A stretch of DNA of 64,000 nucleotides from Micromonospora saelicesensis (GCF_900091575.1 NZ_FMCR01000009.1:186001-250000); one strand, 5' to 3'; numbered from the stretch's first letter, positions 1 to 8,444 are shown. A program made the numbers and translations. Notes: generated from the sequence alone by a model not told the origin.

Positions 1-920
1 GCGAGGTTGACCAGGTCGAACCGCTCGGTGGTGCCGACGGAGCTGCGGTTGGCGATCAGCGCGGTGGTGGCGTTGGGCGCGCTCACGTACTGGTTGTTGG
101 CGCGGGCCCGCAGGGTGGAGCCGCTGGCGGTGGGCGGCGGGGTCGTGGTGCGCGGCGAGCAGTCGGCCGTCACGGAGCCCGCGGCGACCTGGAGGCCACC
201 GAGCAGCATCCGGGTGAAGTTCGGGTCGGTGTACGACGCCTCGGTGTGTCCGAGGCCCGTGTACCAGGCACGCCCGCCGCCGTACGCCTTGCACCAGGTG
301 ATCGGGTGGTCGCCGCTCATGTTGCCGCCGCTGTAGGACGACTCGTCGAGGCTGGCCAGCACCCGCGCGCTGGAGCGCGGGTTGGTGCGGTAGTTGTACC
401 ACTCGTCGGAGCGGACCCAGGTGGTGCCGAGGTGGGCGGTCGACGGGTTGGTCTGGTCCTCGATCTTCACGGTCGCCGTCTGGATCGCCGGGTGCGAGTC
501 GAACCACGCTCCGACCAGCGAGCCGTACCACGGCCAGCTGTACTCGGTGTCGGCCGCGGCGTGCACGCCCACGTAGCCACCACCGGCGGCGATGTACGAC
601 TCGAACGCGCTCTGCTGGCTGGCGTTGAGGACGTCGCCGGTGGTCGACATGAAGACCACCGCCTGGTACTGGGCCAGGTTGGAGGTGGTGAACTGGGCGG
701 CGTCCTCGGTCGAGGTCACCGTGAAGCCGTTTGCCGAGCCGAGCTGCTGGATCGCGGCGATGCCGTTGGGGATGGACGAGTGCCGGAAGCCGGCGGTCTT
801 GCTGAACACCAGGACCTTGGTCAGCGGTGCCGCCGAGGCTGGCGTCGGCAGGGCGACCAGGCTGGCCAGCATGACGGCCAGGCCGGTGACGAGTGCTAAC
901 AGACGGGGACGGGAACGCAT
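1..920 (-). CDS. Secreted ThuA-domain protein, 3' part cut by window start
   Basis: The reading frame is open on the minus strand from an ATG at 920 down to base 1, so about 306 residues are visible and the C-terminus is missing. The N-terminus is a classical signal peptide (MRSRPRLL, a hydrophobic core, then TPASAAP at about residues 25-31). Residues about 33-245 match the ThuA fold, a class I glutamine-amidotransferase-like domain: VFSKTAGFRHSS near the start, then GGGYVGVHAAADTEY and GGGRAWYTGLGH. ThuA proteins are linked to trehalose or other sugar use, and in actinobacteria are often secreted and fused to carbohydrate-binding modules. After a Thr/Pro linker (TTTPPPTAS) a second domain begins (RANNQYVSAPN) that looks beta-trefoil or fascin-like and runs off the window. 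A good SD (GAGGAG) precedes the ATG. The family call is firm; the substrate is unknown. Confidence 0.8.
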   Translation of the reverse strand, partial: MRSRPRLLALVTGLAVMLASLVALPTPASAAPLTKVLVFSKTAGFRHSSIPNGIAAIQQLGSANGFTVTSTEDAAQFTTSNLAQYQAVVFMSTTGDVLNASQQSAFESYIAAGGGYVGVHAAADTEYSWPWYGSLVGAWFDSHPAIQTATVKIEDQTNPSTAHLGTTWVRSDEWYNYRTNPRSSARVLASLDESSYSGGNMSGDHPITWCKAYGGGRAWYTGLGHTEASYTDPNFTRMLLGGLQVAAGSVTADCSPRTTTPPPTASGSTLRARANNQYVSAPNATTALIANRSSVGTTERFDLVNL

Positions 921-1373
921 GCTCTTGCTCCTCTGCTGAGCGTCGACCCGGGCGCGCGTCACGGAGCTGTGGGGGCTCGCCGGGCCGAGATGGCGGTGGT
1001 ACGGAGCCGGGCCGCCGATGCTCGGCTGAGATGGTGCGGGGTGGTGCCGTGCCGGTGGGGATCGTCCTGCGGGGAAGCGCGACGCTGCGCAGTGCGGTGT
1101 GCCGTGCCGGTGCTCCCCGCCCGCCGAGGGGGGAGCGTCGCGTCGCTGCCGACAGCGCCAGGAGACGGCTGGCGCAACGGCGACGACCTGTTGACGATGG
1201 CAGCGCCGACGACCTCAGCCGGCCACTGTGGACCATCCAAGCTCATCAACGTGTATCGCTGACGCAGTAAACCTCCGATGTCTGCGCTCCGTCAAGCCCG
1301 CGCCCGTCGGCTACCACCCACTGGACCGTGCCACCAGGACTCTTCAGCCCGTCTGCGGGATTGGAGAGCGGCG
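921..1373. other. Intergenic region without a supported gene (453 nt)
   Basis: Short ORFs exist on both strands, but their translations are Arg/Ala/Gly-rich with no domain and no convincing start. The region should hold the promoter of the minus-strand ThuA gene; I could not pick a -35/-10 pair. A 7-bp hairpin (GCTCCCC at 1112-1118 with GGGGAGC at 1130-1136) lies in the middle and has no T-run. The segment GTGCCGTGCCGGTG occurs twice, near 1047 and 1099. Confidence 0.5.
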
Positions 1374-1994
1374 TCAGGTGCCGGTGCTGGCCCGGTGGCC
1401 TCCGGGGGCCACCGTGGGAGCGGCCGCGGCGAGTGCGGTCCGGACGGTTCGGGCCATCGGCTCGTCGGGGTGCTCGATCCAGTGCTGGACGGCGACCCGC
1501 AGGATGGCCAGGAAGGTCGCGGCCAGGAGACGGGAGCGCAGCGCCACGTCGTCGTCGGTGAGCCGGTGGGCGAGTTCCGCGGCCAGCTCGCGCTCGAGCG
1601 CGGCGTACGCCGCCACCTGGTGTGGGGCCAGACCGGGATGCCCGCGCAACTTCCGGCGTTGGGTCAGCCAGGAAGGCTCAGAACCGCCGAAGACCTCCTC
1701 GGTGAGGCGCTCGGCTGCCCTGCTCAGGACGGTCCACGGCGCCTCGTCGACCGGCTGTTCCCGGACCAGCTGCAACAGCCGGTGCAGGCGCATCGTGTCG
1801 CCGTGGAAGAGAGCCTGCTCCTTGTTCGAGAAGTAGTTGGAGAAGGTCCGCCGGGAGACGTTGGCGGCGTCGGCGATCGCCTCGACCGTCAGCGCGTCGA
1901 TGCCACCGTCGGCGGCGAGGCGTAGGGCCGCCTCGTGCAGGGCGAGGCGGGTGGCTGCCTTCTTGCGCTCCCGCAGGCCGGTCGTCTCGTCCAT
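1374..1994 (-). CDS. TetR family transcriptional regulator
   Basis: 206 aa. Start ATG at 1994 (MDETTGLRERKK); the longer upstream frame is non-coding in character and crosses the operator region. The N-terminal helix-turn-helix spans about residues 15-62 and carries the typical TetR pattern: ALTVEAIADAANVSRRTFSNYF followed by NKEQALF. The C-terminal half is the variable ligand-binding and dimerisation part. It is divergent from a MarR regulator and MFS exporter, with 109 nt between the two starts that contain two TTGC/GCAA palindromes. It therefore probably controls itself and/or the efflux genes. The inducer cannot be predicted. Confidence 0.88.
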   Translation of the reverse strand: MDETTGLRERKKAATRLALHEAALRLAADGGIDALTVEAIADAANVSRRTFSNYFSNKEQALFHGDTMRLHRLLQLVREQPVDEAPWTVLSRAAERLTEEVFGGSEPSWLTQRRKLRGHPGLAPHQVAAYAALERELAAELAHRLTDDDVALRSRLLAATFLAILRVAVQHWIEHPDEPMARTVRTALAAAAPTVAPGGHRASTGT

Positions 1995-2039
1995 CGCACC
2001 GAGGGTACGTGCGGGTGAGCGACTTCTCAATGAGCAAAC

Positions 2040-2080
2040 TTGCCTAGTGGGCAAGATCGGTGAATGCTTGCTTGAGGCAA
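2040..2080. promoter_or_regulatory. Tandem palindromic operators between tetR-like and marR-like genes
   Basis: Two related inverted repeats are visible: TTGCC-N5-GGCAA at 2040-2054 and TTGC-N5-GCAA at 2068-2080, with centres 27 nt apart. They lie upstream of the MarR GTG (2104) and of the TetR ATG (1994). MarR sites are commonly short TTGC/GCAA-type palindromes, so MarR autoregulation is the simplest reading; TetR binding is an alternative. Confidence 0.6.
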
Positions 2081-2103
2081 CCAACTCTCGTGTGGGAGCA
2101 GAC

Positions 2104-2577
2104 GTGGAAAGCGGCGCCCGTGAACTCGGCCTTCGCCTGTACGACCTGGTCAGAAGCGTTCGACTGCTGAGGCAACGCCGGGCTGACGAACGTCCGGCGA
2201 TTCCGCCGGGAATGCTCGGCATGCTCGTGCAGATCGATCAGCTCTCCAGCGACTGCCACGCCCGTGACCTGGCTCACCAGACCCGGCTGGACGCGTCGAC
2301 AGTCAGCCGCTCGGTCGCGGCGCTCGTCGCGCACGGCCTGGTGGAGCGGCAGCCGGACCCGACCGACAAGCGGGCGACCTTCCTGGCGGTCACCCCGGCC
2401 GGCCGCGCCGCCCTGGCCGACAGTCACCGCTGGTACGGCGAGGTGCTCGAACGAGCGCTCGTTGACTGGACTCCCGACGAGGTGGCGGCGCTCACTGCCG
2501 CCCTCGGCCGGTTCACCGGTGACATCGAGGTCGCCCTCGGAAACAACGACAACGACAACCTGGAGGCCGCGCGATGA
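2104..2577 (+). CDS. MarR family transcriptional regulator
   Basis: 157 aa. The GTG at 2104 is preceded by GGGAG with a 5-nt spacer, so I prefer it to upstream in-frame starts that would overlap the operators. The protein has the MarR winged-helix layout: an N-terminal helix (ARELGLRLYDLVRSVRLLR), a recognition-helix region ARDLAHQTRLDASTVSRSV at about residues 60-78, and the wing VERQPDPTDKRATFLAVTPAG with the conserved D-x-R. Its stop overlaps the start of the MFS gene (ATGA, 2574-2577), so the two are translationally coupled. MarR proteins of this type usually repress their own operon and release it on binding a phenolic or drug-like ligand. Confidence 0.9.
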   Translation: MESGARELGLRLYDLVRSVRLLRQRRADERPAIPPGMLGMLVQIDQLSSDCHARDLAHQTRLDASTVSRSVAALVAHGLVERQPDPTDKRATFLAVTPAGRAALADSHRWYGEVLERALVDWTPDEVAALTAALGRFTGDIEVALGNNDNDNLEAAR

Positions 2578-4214
2578 GCGCACCCACCATCACGGCCGGC
2601 GCTGAGCCGATGACCCATCGGCGCACACTGGAAGCGCTCAGTGGCCTGCTGCTGGTGCTCTTCGTCGCGATGTTGAGCAGCACGGTCGTCTCGACCGCGC
2701 TGCCGAAGATCATCGGATCGCTGAACGGCTCGCAGACCCAGTACACCTGGGTGGTCACCGCGACCCTGCTCACCGCGACGGCGACCACCCCGATCTGGGG
2801 CAAGCTGGCCGACCTGTTCAACAAGAAGACCCTGATCCAGGTCGCCATCGTGGTCTTCCTGGTGGGCTCGGTCATCGCGGGCTTCTCGCAGAGCGCCGGC
2901 CAGCTCATCGCCGCCCGCGCGTTCCAGGGCATCGGGGTCGGCGGCCTGCAGGCCCTCGTCCAGGTGGCGATCGCGGCCATGATCCCGCCGCGCGAGCGGG
3001 GCCGCTACAACGGCTACCTCGGTGGTGTCATGGCGGTCGCGACGGTCGGCGGCCCGCTGCTCGGCGGCCTCATCGTCGACACGTCCTGGCTCGGCTGGCG
3101 CTGGTGCTTCTTCGTCGGCGTGCCGGTAGCCGCCATCGCGCTGATCCTGCTCCAGGCCACCCTGCGCCTGCCGACCGCACGGCGCGAGAATGTCAAGATC
3201 GACTATCTGGGTGCCAGCCTGATCGCCGCCGGCGTCAGCGTGCTGCTGATCTGGATCTCCTTCGTCGACAGCTCGTTCGCCTGGGCCTCCTGGCAGACGG
3301 CGGCCATGGTGGGCGGTTCGCTTGTCCTGCTCGCCCTGGCGGTCTGGGTCGAGTCGCGCGCCGCCGAGCCGGTCGTCCCGCTCAGCATCGTGCGTCAGCA
3401 CACCACAGCGCTGGCCATCCTCGGCAGCCTCGCGGTCGGCATGGCCATGTTCGGCGGTGCCGTCTTCCTCGGCCAGTACTTCCAGATCGGCCGCGGCTAC
3501 AGCCCGACCGAGGCTGGCCTGCTCACCATCCCGATGATGGCCGGCGTCCTCGGTTCCTCGATCGTCGCCGGCCGGCTGATCACCAAGAGCGGAAAGATCA
3601 AGCCCTACATCGTCGCCGGCTCGATCCTCCTCGTCGCCGGGTTCGCCCTGCTCGGCACCATCGACCACGAGACGTCGCTCGTCCTGGTCGGCGCCGCCAT
3701 GTTCATCGTCGGCGTCGGCGTCGGCATGACCATGCAGAACCTCGTTCTCGCCGTCCAGAACACGGTGTCGCTCAAGGACATCGGCGCGGCCAGTTCCAGC
3801 GTCGCGTTCTTCCGGTCGCTCGGGGGCACCATCGGCGTCTCCGTGCTCGGCGCGGTCCTCGCCCGCCGGGTCAGCGACCAGATCACCCACGACCTCACCG
3901 CCGCCGGGATCCCCACCTCCGGCAGCGCGGGCGGCAGCAACCTCAACATCACCGCGCTGCCTGAGCAGGTCCAGGTCATCGTCCGGGCCGCGTACGGCGA
4001 CGCCACCGGACACATCTTCCTCATCTCCGCCGCCATCGGGGTCGTCGGCATCATCGCCGCGCTCCTGCTCAAGCCGGTCACCCTGCGGACCAGCCTCGAC
4101 CTGCCGGACGCCGCCACGTCGACGGCCGTCGCCGCCGACGCGATCGACGGCGCTCCCGCCTTCGACCAGGTGCGCGTCGACACCACGCAGGACGGACCGA
4201 CCCCCCGACGCTGA
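2574..4214 (+). CDS. DHA2 family MFS multidrug exporter (14 TMS, EmrB/QacA type)
   Basis: 546 aa, the normal length for the 14-helix DHA2 drug:H+ antiporters of the cytoplasmic membrane. Motif A appears as GKLADLFNKKT at about residues 76-86, and the GxxxGPxxGG motif C as TVGGPLLGGLIVDTSWLGWRW at about 155-175. Further helices run to about residue 505, and the C-terminal tail is hydrophilic. It is coupled to the upstream MarR gene by a 4-nt overlap and followed by a strong terminator, so marR-mfs is a two-gene operon, presumably induced by the exported compound. Confidence 0.92.
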   Translation: MSAPTITAGAEPMTHRRTLEALSGLLLVLFVAMLSSTVVSTALPKIIGSLNGSQTQYTWVVTATLLTATATTPIWGKLADLFNKKTLIQVAIVVFLVGSVIAGFSQSAGQLIAARAFQGIGVGGLQALVQVAIAAMIPPRERGRYNGYLGGVMAVATVGGPLLGGLIVDTSWLGWRWCFFVGVPVAAIALILLQATLRLPTARRENVKIDYLGASLIAAGVSVLLIWISFVDSSFAWASWQTAAMVGGSLVLLALAVWVESRAAEPVVPLSIVRQHTTALAILGSLAVGMAMFGGAVFLGQYFQIGRGYSPTEAGLLTIPMMAGVLGSSIVAGRLITKSGKIKPYIVAGSILLVAGFALLGTIDHETSLVLVGAAMFIVGVGVGMTMQNLVLAVQNTVSLKDIGAASSSVAFFRSLGGTIGVSVLGAVLARRVSDQITHDLTAAGIPTSGSAGGSNLNITALPEQVQVIVRAAYGDATGHIFLISAAIGVVGIIAALLLKPVTLRTSLDLPDAATSTAVAADAIDGAPAFDQVRVDTTQDGPTPRR

Positions 4215-4230
4215 CGTCGGGCAGTCCGAC

Positions 4231-4268
4231 CCGGGGCCGCCGCCGTCGGAAGACGGCGGCGGCCCCGG
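4231..4268 (+). terminator. Rho-independent-like terminator after MFS gene
   Basis: A perfect 17-bp GC-rich stem (4231-4247 with 4252-4268) is closed by a GGAA tetraloop, 17 nt after the MFS stop. There is no T-run, as is common in actinobacteria. Confidence 0.8.
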
Positions 4269-4318
4269 TCTGTCCGGCCAGGGCCGGTACGAGCGAACGT
4301 CACCGAATCGAGGGGTCT

Positions 4319-5182
4319 GTGGATACCGCGGAGCTGCCAGCGGCGCGGCCGGTGGCACCCGCCCGGCGAGCCGCCGCGCTGCGCCGGGCCGCACGTGAGC
4401 TGGGGCTCGTCGCCGCACTGTTTCTCACCTACAAGGCGGCTCGGGTGGCGGGGGCCGACCGGGGGTCGACCGCTGTGGGAAACGGGGAATGGATCTGGCG
4501 GGTGGAGCGCCTGTTCCACCTGCCCAACGAGGCCGCCTTCCAACGTCCCGTGCTCTCCCACGAGCTGTTGGTGCACCTGGCCAACGGCTACTACGCGTAC
4601 GTGCACTTCCCCGCCACGGTCATCTGTCTGATCTGGCTGTACGTGCGACACCCCGTGCGGTATCTCTGGACGCGTCGCATGCTCGCCGGGCTCACCGCGG
4701 CCGCACTGGCGCTGCACTTCCTGGTTCCGCTGGCACCGCCGCGACTGACCGCCCTGACCGGCATGGTGGACACGGGCAGCCGCTACGGGCCCGCCGTCTA
4801 CGGGCCACCCGACACGGACGCGTTGAGCAACCAGTACGCCGCCATGCCCTCGCTGCACGTCGGCTGGGCTCTCGCCGTCGCCGTCGCGCTCATCACGGTG
4901 ACCGGCGGGCGCCTGCGGTGGTTGTGGCTGGCGCACCCGCTCGCCACCCTGCTGGTTGTCGTGACCACGGGCAACCACTACTGGCTCGACGGCATCGTCG
5001 CGGCCGTGCTGCTCGCCGTCGTCTGCCTCGTGCTGCGCAGGCCCCGCACCGGCGACCAGGGCACCCACCCGCCGACGCAGCGCCCGGGCGGATGGCCCCG
5101 CCAACGCGTACGGGCTCCGCGGGCACAGCCCGGTCACCCACCCCGGCGAGCCGACGCCGGTGACGTCGTGCGAACGCCATAA
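4319..5182 (+). CDS. PAP2-superfamily membrane phosphatase/phosphotransferase
   Basis: 287 aa; GTG start at 4319 just after GAGGGG. Six hydrophobic segments are visible. The phosphatase signature is present as SLHVGWALAVAV (about residue 178, with the motif His) and GNHYWLDGIVAAV (about residue 218, with the second His and Asp). This arrangement is typical of the PAP2 subgroup related to inositol phosphorylceramide synthase (AUR1-like), which acts on lipid phosphates at the outer face of the membrane. The tail from about residue 240 is Pro/Arg-rich and looks disordered. It is preceded by a terminator and converges on the CPBP protease gene, so it is probably monocistronic. The substrate is not deducible. 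Confidence 0.82.
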   Translation: MDTAELPAARPVAPARRAAALRRAARELGLVAALFLTYKAARVAGADRGSTAVGNGEWIWRVERLFHLPNEAAFQRPVLSHELLVHLANGYYAYVHFPATVICLIWLYVRHPVRYLWTRRMLAGLTAAALALHFLVPLAPPRLTALTGMVDTGSRYGPAVYGPPDTDALSNQYAAMPSLHVGWALAVAVALITVTGGRLRWLWLAHPLATLLVVVTTGNHYWLDGIVAAVLLAVVCLVLRRPRTGDQGTHPPTQRPGGWPRQRVRAPRAQPGHPPRRADAGDVVRTP

Positions 5183-5197
5183 CCGCTCGTGTGCTCG

Positions 5198-6028
5198 TCA
5201 GCCGATCGGCTCCGGGTCTCGGGCCTGCCAGCCCAGGCGGTTGCGGTGCAGCCGTTGCATGGCTGTCCAGCCAAATGCGAACGGTATGGCACCCATGGCG
5301 ACGAGTCCCAGGACGTCCGATCCGGTCACGTCGAAGACGTCGCCCACGTCGCCGAACAGTTGGGCGACGGTCTGGAAGGCCACGTGGAAGCCGATGCCGG
5401 CCCAGATGTCGCCGGTGGCGACACGGAAGCCACCCAGGAGCAGAGCGAAGACGAAAAACAGCAGCAGCCTGTCGAGGGAGGCGGCGGCGCCGACGAGAAA
5501 CCCGAACAGGGTGAACAACACGGACTGTCCGAGGACGGCCTGCCAGGCCGGCAACCGGGTGCCGAGGTTGTGCTGGAGGTAGCCGCGGAAGACGATCTCC
5601 TCCGGCAGCGCCTCGTACAGGAACACGAGGACGAGCAGCAGCGCCGCCACGCCCAGGGCGTCCGCCACGGAGGTGCGCAGGCGGATCTCCACCCAACCGA
5701 AGCCGAGGCAGAGCGCGAACCCCACGGCGGCGGGGATGAGCCAGCAGGCCATGCCGAGCAGCAGTCGTCGCCAGCCGAAGCGCACTGAGGGTAGCCCGAG
5801 GCCGGTCCAGGGGCGACGGTCGAGCAGGCGGCGGGCGGCCACCACCAGGGGGACGACGAGCACCGTCGTGAGGATGGCCCTGGCCACATGGGTCGGGCGG
5901 TCGTAGTCACGGCCGAGCAGCGCGCCGTGGTAAAGGAACAGCCACACAAGCACGGTGCCGGCGAACACGATGAGGATTCGCCAGTGCAGGGCGGGACGAG
6001 AGTCGAGGGACCTCCGGGTGTCCGACAT
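5198..6028 (-). CDS. CPBP family intramembrane metalloprotease (Rce1/Abi type)
   Basis: 276 aa. Start ATG at 6028 (MSDTRRSLDSRP) chosen because GAGG sits 5 nt upstream; a longer frame to 6097 has no SD. There are about seven to eight hydrophobic segments. The metal-site motif EEIVFRGYLQ is seen at about residues 145-154, and a second motif GFHVAFQTVAQ at about 215-225, matching the EExxxR and FxxxH/HxxxF pattern of CPBP (Rce1-like) proteases. Bacterial members process membrane-associated substrates or give bacteriocin self-immunity. It is convergent with the PAP2 gene with a 15-nt gap. No bacteriocin gene is nearby, so the role is open. Confidence 0.85.
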   Translation of the reverse strand: MSDTRRSLDSRPALHWRILIVFAGTVLVWLFLYHGALLGRDYDRPTHVARAILTTVLVVPLVVAARRLLDRRPWTGLGLPSVRFGWRRLLLGMACWLIPAAVGFALCLGFGWVEIRLRTSVADALGVAALLLVLVFLYEALPEEIVFRGYLQHNLGTRLPAWQAVLGQSVLFTLFGFLVGAAASLDRLLLFFVFALLLGGFRVATGDIWAGIGFHVAFQTVAQLFGDVGDVFDVTGSDVLGLVAMGAIPFAFGWTAMQRLHRNRLGWQARDPEPIG

Positions 6029-6185
6029 GTCAGCCTCGCTCTCCGACACCGCACGACGGCCCGCTGCGTAAGGCCGCAGCGTAGCCACCGGCGTCAACGG
6101 CGACCGTGGTCACGACCAGCGGTCGGCGTACCGGGTGGCCCGTCGATCTGGGGCGCGCCGTTCGGTCCCGACGTGACCGGGGCCG

Positions 6186-6929
6186 TCAGCGACCGAGGAC
6201 GAGGTAGGCGAGGCCGAGGACGCCCCGGTAGCCGCCGACGTACTGACGCAACCGGTCGTCGAGTTCCGCGCGGACGCCGGCCGCCCGGGGGTCCTCCGGA
6301 TAGCTGAGCAGCCACTCCTGGCGGCCCGCCACCCAGGTGGACTCGAAGTCGTCCCACTCCCGTTGGTCGGCGGTGCTCAGGTGCAGCACCCGCCAGCCCC
6401 GTTCCCGGGCGGCCTCGACCAGCCCCGGGAGGGTCACCACGTCCGAGCCGAAGATCTGCTCGACCTCCGGTGTCGGAGGGCGCTCCCAGTACGCGTCACC
6501 GAACAGGAGCCGGCCACCGGGTCGGACCACGGCGGCGAGCGCGTCGAGCGCGGCCCGGGTGCCGCCGAAGGCGTGCGCCGATCCGATGGAGAGGACGAGG
6601 TCGGCCGGCTCCTGCCAGGCCGCCGCCTCTCCCATCACGAAGGTGACGTGTCGGTTCAGCGATCGGTCCGCGGCCAGTCGCCGTCCCCGCTCCAGGGCGT
6701 CGCCGTCGGTGTCGACGCCGACGCCCCGCGTCGCGACCGGGCCGGACACGCCCCCCGCGGCGACCGCGCGCAGCAGCAGCTCACCCCAACCGCAGCCGAG
6801 ATCGAGTACGCGCGCGCCAGGGCGGACGTCGAGTCGTTGCAGCAGTAACGCCGCGTGCTCCGGTGCCAGCGGCGTGTTCCAGCGCATCCGGGCGTAGCGG
6901 CTTGCGGCGAGGTGGTCGGCTGACTGCAT
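6186..6929 (-). CDS. SAM-dependent class I methyltransferase
   Basis: 247 aa; starts MQSADHLAASRYARMRWNTPLAPEH. The SAM-binding motif I is VLDLGCGWGELLLRA at about residues 41-55, and the acidic end of strand 2 is GVGVDTDGDALERG. VLSIGSAHAFGG at about residue 111 corresponds to motif III. The C-terminal half (WVAGRQEWLLSYPED) resembles the small-molecule SAM methyltransferases often annotated as cyclopropane-synthase-like or UbiE-like. It is divergent from the DNA glycosylase gene with a short spacer. The substrate is unknown. Confidence 0.85.
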   Translation of the reverse strand: MQSADHLAASRYARMRWNTPLAPEHAALLLQRLDVRPGARVLDLGCGWGELLLRAVAAGGVSGPVATRGVGVDTDGDALERGRRLAADRSLNRHVTFVMGEAAAWQEPADLVLSIGSAHAFGGTRAALDALAAVVRPGGRLLFGDAYWERPPTPEVEQIFGSDVVTLPGLVEAARERGWRVLHLSTADQREWDDFESTWVAGRQEWLLSYPEDPRAAGVRAELDDRLRQYVGGYRGVLGLAYLVLGR

Positions 6930-7003
6930 CCGTTGAGGGTGCCACGTGGTGATCGTCGGCGTGCGTCGTGCCCGGTGCCCGCGCGTACGGCAGGATCGGT
7001 GGG

Positions 7004-7573
7004 GTGGACGCGCAGCGGTCCGGGCCGTTTCGGCGGCCGACCCCGCAGGAGGTGGCGGCGGCGGCCGGCCGGGGCCTTGACGACGTGATCGGCCCCGGCC
7101 TGCGGGTGCTGTTCTGCGGCTTCAACCCGGGTCTCTACTCGGCCGCGGTGGGGCTGCCCTTCGCCCGCAAGGGCAGCCGGTTCTGGCCGGCCCTGCACGG
7201 CGGCGGCTTCACCGACCGGGAGCTGCGCCCGTGGGAACACGACGAGTTGCTGCGCCAGGGCCTGGGCATCACCAGCCTGAGCAACCGGGCCACCGCCCGC
7301 GCCGACGAACTGACGTCGGCGGAGCTGGTGGCCGGCGTGACGGGGTTGGCGGTGAAGGCGCAGCGGTACCGGCCGCGGTGGGTGGCCATCCTCGGGGTGA
7401 CCGCGTACCGGATCGCCTTCGTCCGGCCCCGGGCCGGGCTGGGTCCGCAGCCGGACCGGCTGGGCCCGGCCCGGCTGTGGGTGCTGCCCAACCCCAGTGG
7501 CCTGAACGCGCACTTCCCGCTGCCGGCGTTGACCGCCGAGTTCGGCAAGCTGCGCCAGGAGATCGACGGTTAG
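7004..7573 (+). CDS. mug: Mug-type G:T/U mismatch-specific DNA glycosylase
   Basis: 189 aa from GTG 7004. That start is preceded both by AGGA (8-nt spacer) and by a CAGGAT hexamer 7 nt upstream that could be a leaderless -10. A GTG at 6968 is possible but has no support. The uracil-DNA glycosylase fold of family 2 is recognisable: catalytic motif GFNPGLYSA (about residues 37-45, Asn-Pro as in Mug), the RKGSRFWPALHGGG region, and the intercalation motif NPSGLNAHF near residue 167. Mug enzymes excise uracil, ethenocytosine and related mispaired bases. The gene converges on the SRPBCC gene with a 4-nt overlap of the coding ends. Confidence 0.88.
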   Translation: MDAQRSGPFRRPTPQEVAAAAGRGLDDVIGPGLRVLFCGFNPGLYSAAVGLPFARKGSRFWPALHGGGFTDRELRPWEHDELLRQGLGITSLSNRATARADELTSAELVAGVTGLAVKAQRYRPRWVAILGVTAYRIAFVRPRAGLGPQPDRLGPARLWVLPNPSGLNAHFPLPALTAEFGKLRQEIDG

Positions 7574-8085
7574 GCGTGCGGGGCGGACGGCTCGGCGGCC
7601 AGCGCCTGGTAGTAGGGCTGCATCGTGGGGTGGTAGTCGTCGAACTGGGGGAGGGGTGAGCCGTCCCGGGAGGCGACCAGCATGTCCAGGTAGTACTCCC
7701 AGCCGGCGCCGACCTCGGCGATGCCCTCCACGCTGGTGAGGTGCTGGACGAACCGCAGTTCGGTGCTGCCGTCGGTCTCGGTCAGCACCATCTCCAGCAG
7801 CCAGGTTCCGTAGCTGTCGATCATCGACACGGCGAGGCGTCGCTCTGGCTCGCACGCGTCGATGCGCACGTCACACCAGGGCTGCTGCTCCTCGTACGCC
7901 ATCTGGACCTGGATGGTCCGTCCGGGCGCGGCGTCGCCCTTCCAGGGGCCGAACCAGCGGGCCGTGCGCTCCGACTCGGTCAGGCTGGCCCAGACGTCCG
8001 CCGCCGAGGCGCGGAAGGTCCGGGTGAGGACGAGATCGTGGCCGGTGTCGGTGCGAAACAGGCGTCCGGCGGGTGTACGGGTCAT
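7570..8085 (-). CDS. SRPBCC (AHSA1-like) family protein
   Basis: 171 aa; ATG at 8085 follows a GGGAG SD. The sequence shows the AHSA1/START-like pattern: LTRTFRASAADVWASLTESERTARWFGPW at the N-terminus (strand, helix, then the W-F/G motif), a central antiparallel sheet, and a C-terminal helix (GAGWEYYLDMLVASRDG) lining the cavity. These proteins bind small hydrophobic ligands. Start and stop overlap by 4 nt with the upstream ArsR gene, so the pair is one operon. ArsR-SRPBCC pairs are common in actinobacteria, where the binding protein is thought to sense or handle a metabolite. Its last bases overlap the 3' end of the convergent mug gene. Confidence 0.87.
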   Translation of the reverse strand: MTRTPAGRLFRTDTGHDLVLTRTFRASAADVWASLTESERTARWFGPWKGDAAPGRTIQVQMAYEEQQPWCDVRIDACEPERRLAVSMIDSYGTWLLEMVLTETDGSTELRFVQHLTSVEGIAEVGAGWEYYLDMLVASRDGSPLPQFDDYHPTMQPYYQALAAEPSAPHA

Positions 8086-8444
8086 GCCGTGTGCTCCCTT
8101 CGGTGCTCCGCCGGGCCACGACTGCGGCGCTCTCGGCGGGTGCGATAGACCTCGGTCTCCAACGCGTCGAGGTGCCGCTCCCACCGGTCGGTGGCCGCGA
8201 GCGCGGCGAGCCAGTCGACCAGCGGGGCGAGCGGGCGCGGATCGAATCGGTAGATCCGCTGTCGGCCGACCATCTCGTCGTGCACCAGTCCGCTCTCGCG
8301 CAGCAGCCGCAGGTGGCGGCTGATCGCGGGTCGGCTGATCACGAATCGCTGGGCGATGTCGCCCGCGGACAACGGCTCGTCGCGCAGCAGGGTCAGGATG
8401 TGCCGTCGTACCGGGTCCGCGATCGCGGTGGCCACCTCGTTCAC
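8082..8444 (-). CDS. ArsR family winged-helix repressor
   Basis: 120 aa; starts MNEVATAIADPVRRHILTLLRDEPLSAGDIAQRF. The winged HTH is clear: recognition helix SRPAISRHLRLLRESGLVHDEMVGRQRIYRFD at about residues 38-69. No Cys pair or other metal-binding ligands are in the recognition helix, so this is the non-metal branch that partners SRPBCC proteins. It overlaps the SRPBCC gene by 4 nt. A perfect palindrome lies 9 nt upstream of the start, so autorepression is likely. Confidence 0.9.
   Translation of the reverse strand: MNEVATAIADPVRRHILTLLRDEPLSAGDIAQRFVISRPAISRHLRLLRESGLVHDEMVGRQRIYRFDPRPLAPLVDWLAALAATDRWERHLDALETEVYRTRRERRSRGPAEHRREHTA

Noticed and set aside
1112..1136. GCTCCCC / GGGGAGC hairpin in the gap after the ThuA gene
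   Set aside because: Short 7-bp stem, no T-run and no gene ending at it.
2424..4418. A 664-aa minus-strand open frame covering the MFS gene
   Set aside because: It mirrors the MFS gene and crosses the terminator; the translation is Asp/Arg/Gly-rich and shows no family.
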